A DNA stretch of 64,000 nucleotides from assembly GCA_030068145.1 (NCBI GenBank), contig JAPJBO010000801.1:1-64000 (forward strand), written 5' to 3'. The translations under genes and the position numbers were made by a program. Position 1 is the first letter of the stretch, and each line of letters begins with the position of its first letter. Positions 20,601-32,743 of this stretch are shown in pieces. The notes under the pieces are model-generated. The model was not told the DNA's origin and made no database searches. It saw only the letters and a program-made list of their open reading frames with translations. Source of the stretch: Diplonema papillatum. Its lineage: Eukaryota > Euglenozoa > Diplonemea > Diplonemida > Diplonemidae.

Positions 20601-22076
20601 GTACGAGCGTGTGCTTTCGTCGGAAACCTGCAGCGTTTCTTCCTTGCAGTACTGCGTGCTCGTCAAATACGCGACGACAGAGCACAAGAGACGTCACGCC
20701 ACCACCGCTTAGCCCAATATCCATGGGGATGGACGACACCGTGCCCGAGAAGGATATCCATGCCGACAATCGAAGTGGGGACGGTTTCGCAGCAATGGAA
20801 GCAGACTGAGGCGCTCTGGAAGGCGCTACACTGGTGGATCGGCAAGTTGTGCTGGGCACATATCGGATCCGAACACACGGTGACGTTCTTAGAGCTAGCC
20901 GTCGACTTTGAGCTCACGACGGGAGAACGGCTGCCGGACGTGTCGGATCGGCGAATCCAGCCACCCACAATGCGGAAGACCAAAACAACGACAGCCCGGG
21001 AGATCCTCCCACCAAGCGAAGCGCAGTCGGGCCTGTGTCTGTACTTCGATGGCGGGTCGAGGCAAAACGGCACCGCGTTGGCTGTGGCAGGTGCTGGCGC
21101 GGTTGTATACGAAGATGGGAAGAAGATCGCGGAGGTCATCGTCCCCCTAGGCCGAACGACCAACAACGTGGCAGAGTTTAGCGCTCTGGTCGGGGGCTTG
21201 CACTTGCTCGGGGAGCAGCCCCCGAGCGTGCAAGGACCCGTAACGGTCCGAGGTGATTCGAAGGTAGTGATCAGCACGATGAAGAAGACAGCGCAGTGCA
21301 AGCCGATCCTGCGGCCGTACCTCCTGCAGGCGACGGCGTCCATGGGAGCCCTCGCGCCACGGTTCAAGTTCAACCTGGAGCATGTCGCGCGTGACCGCAA
21401 CACCGACGCCGACGCGCTGAGCAACGCGGCGATGGACCAGGTGCAAGCGCAGACATCTGGAGAGGTGAGCACCATCATGGCGCAGTACGAAGCGTACAGA
21501 CGGAGTGCGCTGGCAAAGGCCCGAACCCTGCACACGCTAGCAAACACGGCCGCGCGGATTTACGGCACAGCCTGGCACCCTGGACGCGTTGCGAACGTGA
21601 CGAGCGCTACGGCCTTGGGCGGTGGGGTAATGCAGGGCGTATCGTGCCGAGCCGTGCTCTCACCGCAGACGGAGGCAGTGCTACGATCGATGAGCCGGGG
21701 CGCATCCGACACGGAAGGAACAACCCCGAATCCGTTTGTCAAGGCCCACGAAAGGTGGGCAGCCAGTATCCAACCCGAGCGATACTACGAGGCGACCTGG
21801 AAGGAAACAGCAGAGTGGAAGGGGAGAGGACGAGAAGACCCTCCCAGTCAACGATCTCACCCGCCAACGAGACGGAATGTCAATGCGGCCTTAAGATGTA
21901 CTAAGCATGACGCCCCGCGCTGCACCACATGAACGAGAAGGCGAATACCCCCGGACACCTGCTGTAGACAGCAACATGCAAATCACGAAGAAGGAAACCA
22001 ATGCCAGTCGAGGCTGCATTTCCGTGTACGTCGCAACCACCGCGAGCGGCCGGCTGGTGCATCAGCAGTAACGTAG
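17685..22076 (+). pseudogene. LINE-A0 ORF2 (RT-RNase H), truncated and interrupted
   Basis: The frame contains the end of an APE endonuclease (RIDLCLANS, then HTHSPLYV), the linker, and reverse transcriptase with FDFKKCFDTVP, NGIMQGCAISVILI and YVDD (19378-19389). A CPYC...H...C knuckle, the ELAVDFE module and RNase H (FDGGSRQNG near 21046, AEFSALVGGL, RGDSKVVI, NTDADALSN) follow. A TGA at 21930-21932 falls exactly where LINE-A1 has a Cys of the C-terminal Cys/His module. Beyond it the same frame continues (PDTCCRQQH) to the family-typical end GASAVT and TAG at 22074-22076, with part of the Cys/His module missing. The 5' half (ORF1, OTU, most of the endonuclease) is absent. Dead by truncation, though RT and RNase H motifs are intact. 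Confidence 0.88.
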
Positions 22077-22143
22077 GTGCATTGCGCAACTGGGCTAGAC
22101 TCCGCTCAGGGGTTACCCATTACTGAGATCACACACACACACA
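17685..22143 (+). mobile_element. LINE-A0, 5'-truncated copy
   Basis: Homology to LINE-A1 starts at the C-terminal endonuclease motif PGSRID (17685) and runs to a 3' end followed by a short AC tract (22130-22143). No poly(A) is present. It is more diverged from LINE-A1 than LINE-A2 is and has a different 3' untranslated sequence. First of three LINE-A copies in a row on the plus strand. Confidence 0.8.
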
Positions 22144-25276
<3,133 letters not shown>

Positions 25277-25318
25277 GGGGAAAACCATAACGCACTCAAC
25301 ACATACTCAAACGGTAAA

Positions 25319-26554
25319 ATGACTACGAACAACCTCCACGCGGTCCCCCTGGGGCCCGAGGGAATACCCTCGGGCAGCGAAAGGTTCGAAGCCGAAGTGC
25401 GTGTGGTGCACCTACCCGAAACCCGTGCATACACTCTGCGTCTTGAGACGTTGAAGGGGCGGGTAGGTGCGTACGAGCGCCTGGTCGAGCAGCTTGGGTG
25501 GGCTGGGGCCAGAGTGCGGATCAAGAAGGGAGTCGCGCACATCGAGGCGACGGAGCCACCACCAGTTGCCAAGGTGCGCGTTGGCGAGGAGGAAGGCGAA
25601 ATCGTCGACGTCGAGGCGCGCGACCGGGCCCGGCAAGAGGCGCACCGACAGGAGCGCATCCAGCGAACCCGCCAAGAGCTGGACAGCCTCGCCGCTGCAG
25701 GACCGCCGAAACGCCTGCCGGACAACGGGGCCCCCAGGGGACCCACGTACTCCAAGCCCGAGTTCCTCGCCGAGTTCGGGAAGAAGAAGGGGGAAGACGA
25801 GTGGCGCTGGGCGCTCAAAGCGCATGAAGAAGTGCGGAAGAGGCAGCTGACGAGACTGCGGGAGCAGCTGAAGGAGCTGTCCCCGACGGACGACGCGGAG
25901 ATGCGAGAAGAGAGGCGCGAGCAGGGGAACCAGGACGAGACGGCAGCGGCCTGGGAAGCCTGGGCGCAGCAGCAGAGCAGGCAGCGAGAGGCCTGGCAGA
26001 AGGAGCGAACTGCCGCGCGAGAGGCTTGGGAGGGCGCGTTCGAAAAGCGCTTCCGAAGCTGGGCTGACGCCCAGACGCAGATAGCCACCAAGCGCGAAGA
26101 CAACGCCTACACGCGCCAGATAGGGTGGATGGCGGAGACGGAGCAGAAGCTGGACCGTATTACGCAGGAGATGTGCGCCAGAATCGACTCAGCGCTTGGG
26201 AGAATTGCACAGGTCGCACAGCAATCTGCCGCCGCAGGCGTGCCCGCGCGGACAGACGAGCCCGTACCTGCAATCCAACCGACTCCACCCCCTGCCGAGC
26301 CGCCGGTACCTTTAGCCGAAAACGCCGCGCAGGAGCCCCTCCCGGCCCAGCCCCTCACCACAGCTTCCAAGAAAGGGAAGAAAGCTAAGAAGGAGGCTGA
26401 CGAAAAGGAGCTGGCCGAGCAGTTGAAGCAGCTCAACGAAGCTACAAAGAGACCGGTCGCCGGAAAGGCGAAGGGCGGGAAAGGCGGGGGTAAGCAGCAG
26501 CTCCTGACTGACATGGTGTCAACCAACCGCTACAGCCCCATCGATAAAAAGTAG
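25319..26554 (+). CDS. LINE-A1 ORF1 protein
   Basis: 411 residues from the first ATG after the microsatellite. An N-terminal region (1-75) with VRVVHLPETRAYTLRLETLK could be a small folded domain. It is followed by long charged helices (about 80-310; Arg/Glu/Gln-rich with LREQLKELSP and WEAWAQQQSRQREAWQKERT) typical of coiled-coil ORF1 proteins that trimerise and coat LINE RNA. The C-terminus is Pro-rich, then Lys-rich (KKGKKAKKEADEKELAEQLK), then Gly/Lys (GKAKGGKGGGKQQ), suited to nucleic-acid binding. No CCHC knuckle. It ends at UAG in the same frame as ORF2, so an ORF1-ORF2 fusion by read-through is possible. The upstream in-frame His/Thr run from the AC tract is not considered coding. Confidence 0.85.
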   Translation: MTTNNLHAVPLGPEGIPSGSERFEAEVRVVHLPETRAYTLRLETLKGRVGAYERLVEQLGWAGARVRIKKGVAHIEATEPPPVAKVRVGEEEGEIVDVEARDRARQEAHRQERIQRTRQELDSLAAAGPPKRLPDNGAPRGPTYSKPEFLAEFGKKKGEDEWRWALKAHEEVRKRQLTRLREQLKELSPTDDAEMREERREQGNQDETAAAWEAWAQQQSRQREAWQKERTAAREAWEGAFEKRFRSWADAQTQIATKREDNAYTRQIGWMAETEQKLDRITQEMCARIDSALGRIAQVAQQSAAAGVPARTDEPVPAIQPTPPPAEPPVPLAENAAQEPLPAQPLTTASKKGKKAKKEADEKELAEQLKQLNEATKRPVAGKAKGGKGGGKQQLLTDMVSTNRYSPIDKK

Positions 26555-26566
26555 GGGGCTGGGCGT
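26546..26566 (+). promoter_or_regulatory. Candidate UAG read-through junction ORF1/ORF2
   Basis: The ORF1 stop TAG (26552-26554) is followed by GGGGCTGGG, and the frame stays open into ORF2. ORF2 has no ATG before its protease domain; the first in-frame Met is around residue 299. The G-rich 3' context resembles known leaky UAG contexts. Internal initiation at GTG 26600 or re-initiation are alternatives. Confidence 0.5.
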
Positions 26567-29500
26567 GCCGGACAAGAACTGACACCAAGCAAGGAAAACG
26601 TGTCAACTGGCGCTGTCCGGTGCGCCAACCCTACTACTGGCAAGCGAAATCGACGAGGGGAGGAAGTCAAGAGTGTAAACCAGTCAACCGCCGTGAATCA
26701 ACCGACGCCAGCTGAAAGCGGCGACACGGAACTCGACAGGGCGGCTGCGATCTTGCGCGCGAAGCGGATACCGGTTGAGAAAGATGGTAACTGCCAATTT
26801 GCCGCGCTGCTGCGAAGTAGTAAGCTGAGTCTTTCGGCTACTTCCCTAAGGCAGAAGGTAACCTGGCAGCTGCGACACCACCCGCCTTCGGCGTTCCTCC
26901 CTACTGATTCGTCTCTATCTGAGTATCTTTCCACCGTAGCGCGGGACGGACACTACGGTGACCACCTCACGTTGCAAGCCGCAGCAGAAGTGCTGAAGGC
27001 AACTGTGTGGGTACTATCAACAACGAATTTGGCGCACCTCAGGTGCGAAGGAAGAGCTGGTAATTCGTCACGCATCATCACCGTGACGTACCGGCCGCAG
27101 CACTATGACGCGTTGCACGTACCGCATGAAACTCTGCAGCTGCTGTCGACCCTCGGCCCCGAGGTGTCACAGCTTCCCCTGAGTGAGATAGCAGCAGACA
27201 GTAAACCCAGACTCTCAGCCCGGAATACGATAGCGCCCCCTGGTCGCACGATAGTGCTAGCAACGGCAAACGTGGGTTCCATAAATGCGAGAAGTCGGAC
27301 AGTGGCGACCCTCCCGGCGGACATCGTCGCTCTGCAAGAGACCAGGGCGGGCCCAGAGACAAAAAGGACATGCGGGCTGTTTCTTGCGGCATACGGATGG
27401 GACTGTCACTGGGGCGAAGACGTGCCTGTTGTTGTGGGTGCGAACGGTATAGGACAACGGGTGCCAGGAGGCGCAGCTGTCGCCACCCGCGGCATGGTGG
27501 CTAGTGTCTCCCAGCCCACAACAGAGTTGGAGAGAGAGTTGGCGAGGAGTACACGAGTCGCGCACGCGGTGGTGGCAACGGGAAATGCGCGTATGGTGCT
27601 GCACGTGATATCGGTGTATGCACCCGTAGGCAGGGAGGCGGCGGTGGTACGGGATCGGGAGAAGCTCATTGCAGATGTTTTCGAAATGGCGGCAGGACTC
27701 GGGCAGGTACCGATAGCTGTCATGGGTGACTTCAACACGCCGGCAGAGGAAAGCATGTCCCTGACCACAGCCTGCCAAAGTGGATGGGTCGATGCGGCGT
27801 CAGCGGCTGCGCGAGCGGGGTCACAGGACGCACCGCCCACCTGCTGGGCGGCGGCGGCGGGCTCCCGAATAGACATGTGCTTCCTGAACGCAGTAGCAGC
27901 ACAGACCGTGGTGACCGTCCAAACCGCGAAAGCGGGAGAGTATGACATACCGACCCACTGCCCAATCTTTGTCACACTCAACATACCGGCTTTCACGCCG
28001 CCCAAACGCAACCACCGGATACCCGCCCCTTTCCCGAGGAGAGTGCCAGTGCAGACGCAGGAGCAGAAGCAGAGCATGCTAGCGTCGGCCTTGCGTCGAA
28101 AGCGAACGGAAAGTGGGGCGGACGGGGCGTTGAGGAATGCGTCTGAAGTGGCGGAGGCGTACCTGATTGATTTGCACCGAGAGAACCTCGAACCAGGGTC
28201 GACTGCTTACCGGGGTAGAGCCGGCGGCTACCGCACACGGGAGGCGCACGCATCTGCGAGGCAGGCATGCACGACGCGAGGAGCTATGAATTGGTCCACG
28301 AAGCAACGCGATAGAGTTCTTGGAATGCTACGCTCAGTGGTCGCGGAGGCAAGGCAGAGGCTCGGTAGCGGACAAGTGGGTGCGATGACGGTAGCAGAAC
28401 GCAACGCACGAAACGCGTTGCGGAGAAGAAATGTGGAAGAGTTCTTACCGCAGCTCACGCACTTCGGAAGCAGCGATGAGTTGCAGGAACTCGTGGCGGC
28501 GGTAGAGAGGCTGGAAGGATCCCAACGTGAAGCGATTGCCGCGCTGAAGACGCAGCGCTCACGCCTCTGGAAGGATCGAATGCAGAAGGCTTGGAGTGGC
28601 CCAGAAAAAGGCGATATATATCGGTTTCTAGCTGGACAGCAAGGGATCCCAACGGCATTTCTGCGACGACAGGATGGCACCTTAACCGCGTGCCCGACGG
28701 AGATCGATGAGATGCTGAGAGGGCCCGGCGCCTGGGGAGGTATATTTCAAAAGTATGCGGACCAACCGGAGCCAGAGTGGGAGGCATTCAAGTCGCAGTA
28801 CGCACGGTATCTACCCGCGCCGCATGCGATGGAATGCGAGCCCATCAGTGCTGCTGATGTGGACGCGGCACTCAAGAAGATGAAAAAGACATCGTCCCCC
28901 GGACTACATGGATGGCGCGTGCACGAGCTACGACAACTCCCCTCGGAAATCCTACAACTCATGGCAGATGCCATGAACGCAGTGGAAAGCGAGGGACGAT
29001 GGCCGGAACAGCTAATGCATGCGATCATTCACCTGCTTCCGAAGCCCGAAAGCAACGGGGACCCCTTGTCGCAACGACCGATTTCGATAACGCCTGTCCT
29101 GTACCGGATATGGGCAGCCGTAAGGGCGAAGGCAGCACTCGCGTGGATGGACGAGATTGCGCCGAGCGGCCTGCATGGATGTCGGAAGGAACATGGAACA
29201 GACGACCTGGTATGGCACTTGGCAGCGCTTATCGAAGAGGCGCACCTAACGGGAGAGCCACTCTTTGGCCTAGCGCTGGACTTCCAAAAGTGCTTTGACT
29301 CGGTACCGATCGAAGTAGCCTTTAAGCTGGCCGAGGAGCTGGGGTTTAACGAGGTTGTACTGCGGACTCTGAGGGCAGCCTACACCAACATGCGGCGTCA
29401 CTTCCGGGTGGGAGCAACGGTTGGAGAAGGCTTCGTGCCTACGAACGGGATAATGCAGGGATGCCCGCTGAGTGTCATCCTAATTAACGTCATCATCAGT

Positions 29501-32392
29501 GTCTGGATGCGACACGTAGCGGACATCGAAGCGGCGATTCCGCTATCGTACGTCGATGACGTGTATGCAATGCTGAAGACGTTTGCCGATTTAGAGGAGG
29601 CAGCCAGGCGGTCAGGAATGTTCGCCGGGCTGACCGGGATGAAAGTCTGCACGCAGAAAAAGTCGCATTTTTTCACGACGGCGTCGGACACCCCGCAAAC
29701 CCTTGATTATGCGGAAAGCGACGGCACAGCAGTGAACAACGGGCGACAAGAAGGTATACAAAGGCGGGTGACATTCGACGTTCTCGGCGTGATGCTAACC
29801 ACAGAGAAGGTGCCACCGGGGGAGGTAATTCGGCCGTCGAAACGGATTGTGGAGAGGAACTCCGAAGCTGAGCGGGTGCTGAAAAGGGCAGCTTGCCTCC
29901 CGCTGCCAGGCGAAGCGAAGGACCTCGTGGTCAGCATGTCAGCGGGAGCTAAACGGTACTACGGTGCAGCAGTATCGGGAATGACGAAGCGGGACAGCGT
30001 GCGCCTGAGAAGATTGTTCACGGAGGCGATGTGGACTGGGCCGCCGCGCCGAGCTCAAGAGGCGGTCCTACATATCCTACATCATGGGCACCGACTCGAC
30101 CCGGTAGTTGTGCCGGCATACAGAAGAATCACCACCTGGGCAGTGCAACTCAAGAAGTGGGAGTCCGCGAGATCTCTGTCACAGACAGCGTGGGAGCACA
30201 GCGACTCGCTTGCGACATTGCATGGACCTTTCGCCTTCTTCAAAGAAGCGCTAGACGGACTCGGGTGGCGATGGGTGGCACCAACCAGCATCGCCTACAC
30301 GAACGAAGCCGGAGACGAGGTAGTGCATGATGCAGCGGCACAGGACAACACGAAGCTTCTACAGCACGACCTGCGATACGCTTTGAGACTACGCGAAATG
30401 GCTCAGCTCGCGGCAAGGCGGGGAGGAGACTTCGGGGGAGTGCGGGACGGGGTGGATTACCAGACAACCCGGCACCTGCTGGAGATGCACGATTCCCCAC
30501 TCACCGCGTATCAAGCCGGCATGCTGAAATCAGTGATTGTGGGAGCCACGCCGGCGGCTGGACGAACAGGGGCCGGTGAAGAAAGCTGTCTATACTGCAA
30601 TACGGAGGAACGAGAAACGGTGGATCACCTTTTCTGGAGCTGCCCCGCTTGGGAGCACTTGCGCGCGAAGTACGAAGACATAAGGACCATGCAGGTAAAC
30701 TGGCCCCCGTGTCTGCGCTTGTGCGGGATAGCCCCAGCCCCTCAGGTAGACGAAAGCACCTCCGTGCTGCCGGCAGAAAAGGAGAAAAGGCGGCATGTAG
30801 TGAAGCGACTGCAACTGTTCTTTGTCGAAGTGCTGAGGGAACGCCAGGGTGCCGACGGCCTGCTCGACAGGTCAGCCCGGCATCACAGGACAGAGAGCTA
30901 CCCGCGAGGCTGGAGACCAACTGAACCCTGCCGACTCGCAGTCCCTTTCATTGCGCCATCCGCCGTGACAACGAAATGGAAATACGGACGGGAAATGTGG
31001 ATGGCGTTCACCGACTGGCTGCGGCAGGTGAAATGGGCACCCCCGGGACACGACGAGCTGGGCATCAGCTTCATCGAGTTAGCTGTAGAGTTCGAAATGC
31101 ACACCGGACAGCGGCTCCCTGACCTCAAAAGCAGGTACTATACAGCAGTACCTCAAGCACAGACAGGCAAGGTGACAGCAGCTCGCACAACGCTAGCGGA
31201 TGGGGAAATGGGCGACAGCAGGTTGCTTGTGTGCTTCGATGGTGGGGCGAGAGCGAACGGAACCGCCTTCGCCGTTGCTGGCGCAGGGGCGGTGATGTAC
31301 CGAGACGGCGTCAAGGTGTCGGAGGTAATCCTGCCGCTGCCCACCGTGCGCAGCAATAACGTGGCAGAGTATGAAGCGGTGCTAGCGGGCCTGCATCTGC
31401 TGAACGAAGCGAACGATGCGGACGGCACGCAGTGTACGGTGCGGGGGGACTCGGCACTGGTAGTGGGGCAGCTTTTGCGACGCCTGGCATGTTCCGAGGA
31501 GCTCAAGCCATACCAGACACGCGCTGCCAGAATGGTTTCTTCCCTGCAGCGACGGATGACAGTGCGCATCGAGCACGTCAAGCGCGAGAGGAACACGGAC
31601 GCTGATGCCCTGAGTAACGCCGCCATGGACTTGGTGCAGCGCCAGCGGCCGACTCCTCGAAGGCAAGAGAAGATGCTAACCGACTTTCGCCGGTCCGCCT
31701 TGGGCAAAGCGCTTAGCCTCGTTGAGATGGGGAAGGCGTACAAGAAGGTGACGGGGCAGCCGTGGTTCTATGGCCATGAGTACTCCTCCACCGTGCTGAC
31801 ATCCCTGGGAGGGACGGTTGTACGGGGCGTCTCCCGACGAGCGCAGCTGTCAGAGGCGACAGAAGGCATCATCGTGAGGATACGCGAACACGCGCAGGCG
31901 GGAATCGCGGACGAACATGAGAGCAGCCCTTACCCGCCACACCTGAAGTGGGCCGCAACCTTCTTGCCAGAGGAGGCTTACCCGGCAGGATGGACACAGG
32001 GAAAACCCGACTGGAAAGGCAGAACGGAAGAGGCCGAAAGGGGTTCAAGCACTGACCCGCGCAAAGGTGCCCCCCCGTGCGAGGCCCCAGAAGGCGCTGC
32101 TAACACTTCCCGCCCTGGAGTGGTTTGCTCGCTCCACAAAAAGCCGCGATGCAGTGAGTGCGTAAAAAAGCGTCTACCGGCGGAGACCTGCTGTCGCCTC
32201 AAGCAGCATCATCACGGATCGGATGGTCTAAGGCCCCGGATGCACTTCTGCACAGCTCACAGACTAGGACGTTGCGGCGATTGTGTGGCTGAAAACGAAG
32301 CATTAGCCAGCTGCTGCACAAAGCATCACGCAAACAGGAGAGCGAATGGAGGCCCCCACTCCCAGCCCGGGGGTGCATCGGCCGTCACCTAG
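26555..32392 (+). CDS. LINE-A1 ORF2 polyprotein: OTU-APE-RT-zinc-RNase H-Cys/His
   Basis: Numbered from the first near-cognate start (GTG, 26600), about 1930 residues. OTU cysteine protease: VEKDGNCQF (Asp62, Cys65) and YRPQHYDAL (His168). APE endonuclease: TANVGSI (Asn224), LQET (Glu247), VYAP, GDFN (Asp377/Asn379), SRIDMCF and THCP (His453). Reverse transcriptase: ALDFQKCFDSVP, NGIMQGCPLSVILIN, YVDD (984-987). Zinc knuckle CLYCNTEERETVDHLFWSC near 1330; the ELAVEFE...GQRLP module; RNase H with FDGGARANG (Asp1547), AEYEAVLAGL, RGDSALVV, NTDADALSN. C-terminal Cys/His module with CSLHKKPRCSEC, CC, HHH, CTAHRLGRCGDC, ending GGASAVT-TAG. All catalytic residues I can check are present. The protein should nick AC-repeat DNA, prime reverse transcription there and remove RNA; the OTU may process the polyprotein or act on host ubiquitin. 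Confidence 0.92.
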   Translation, partial: GAGRAGQELTPSKENVSTGAVRCANPTTGKRNRRGEEVKSVNQSTAVNQPTPAESGDTELDRAAAILRAKRIPVEKDGNCQFAALLRSSKLSLSATSLRQKVTWQLRHHPPSAFLPTDSSLSEYLSTVARDGHYGDHLTLQAAAEVLKATVWVLSTTNLAHLRCEGRAGNSSRIITVTYRPQHYDALHVPHETLQLLSTLGPEVSQLPLSEIAADSKPRLSARNTIAPPGRTIVLATANVGSINARSRTVATLPADIVALQETRAGPETKRTCGLFLAAYGWDCHWGEDVPVVVGANGIGQRVPGGAAVATRGMVASVSQPTTELERELARSTRVAHAVVATGNARMVLHVISVYAPVGREAAVVRDREKLIADVFEMAAGLGQVPIAVMGDFNTPAEESMSLTTACQSGWVDAASAAARAGSQDAPPTCWAAAAGSRIDMCFLNAVAAQTVVTVQTAKAGEYDIPTHCPIFVTLNIPAFTPPKRNHRIPAPFPRRVPVQTQEQKQSMLASALRRKRTESGADGALRNASEVAEAYLIDLHRENLEPGSTAYRGRAGGYRTREAHASARQACTTRGAMNWSTKQRDRVLGMLRSVVAEARQRLGSGQVGAMTVAERNARNALRRRNVEEFLPQLTHFGSSDELQELVAAVERLEGSQREAIAALKTQRSRLWKDRMQKAWSGPEKGDIYRFLAGQQGIPTAFLRRQDGTLTACPTEIDEMLRGPGAWGGIFQKYADQPEPEWEAFKSQYARYLPAPHAMECEPISAADVDAALKKMKKTSSPGLHGWRVHELRQLPSEILQLMADAMNAVESEGRWPEQLMHAIIHLLPKPESNGDPLSQRPISITPVLYRIWAAVRAKAALAWMDEIAPSGLHGCRKEHGTDDLVWHLAALIEEAHLTGEPLFGLALDFQKCFDSVPIEVAFKLAEELGFNEVVLRTLRAAYTNMRRHFRVGATVGEGFVPTNGIMQGCPLSVILINVIISVWMRHVADIEAAIPLSYVDDVYAMLKTFADLEEAARRSGMFAGLTGMKVCTQKKSHFFTTASDTPQTLDYAESDGTAVNNGRQEGIQRRVTFDVLGVMLTTEKVPPGEVIRPSKRIVERNSEAERVLKRAACLPLPGEAKDLVVSMSAGAKRYYGAAVSGMTKRDSVRLRRLFTEAMWTGPPRRAQEAVLHILHHGHRLDPVVVPAYRRITTWAVQLKKWESARSLSQTAWEHSDSLATLHGPFAFFKEALDGLGWRWVAPTSIAYTNEAGDEVVHDAAAQDNTKLLQHDLRYALRLREMAQLAARRGGDFGGVRDGVDYQTTRHLLEMHDSPLTAYQAGMLKSVIVGATPAAGRTGAGEESCLYCNTEERETVDHLFWSCPAWEHLRAKYEDIRTMQVNWPPCLRLCGIAPAPQVDESTSVLPAEKEKRRHVVKRLQLFFVEVLRERQGADGLLDRSARHHRTESYPRGWRPTEPCRLAVPFIAPSAVTTKWKYGREMWMAFTDWLRQVKWAPPGHDELGISFIELAVEFEMHTGQRLPDLKSRYYTAVPQAQTGKVTAARTTLADGEMGDSRLLVCFDGGARANGTAFAVAGAGAVMYRDGVKVSEVILPLPTVRSNNVAEYEAVLAGLHLLNEANDADGTQCTVRGDSALVVGQLLRRLACSEELKPYQTRAARMVSSLQRRMTVRIEHVKRERNTDADALSNAAMDLVQRQRPTPRRQEKMLTDFRRSALGKALSLVEMGKAYKKVTGQPWFYGHEYSSTVLTSLGGTVVRGVSRRAQLSEATEGIIVRIREHAQAGIADEHESSPYPPHLKWAATFLPEEAYPAGWTQGKPDWKGRTEEAERGSSTDPRKGAPPCEAPEGAANTSRPGVVCSLHKKPRCSECVKKRLPAETCCRLKQHHHGSDGLRPRMHFCTAHRLGRCGDCVAENEALASCCTKHHANRRANGGPHSQPGGASAVT

Positions 32393-32449
32393 CTTAATCT
32401 GAGCGTGGTCGTACTTTCGTGAAGGGAGGCACCACGTTAAAACGGGTCC

Positions 32450-32743
<294 letters not shown>

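Noticed and set aside
26546-26600. Nuclear reassignment of UAG to an amino acid
   Set aside because: TAG also terminates ORF2 of LINE-A0 and LINE-A1 at the conserved family C-terminus.
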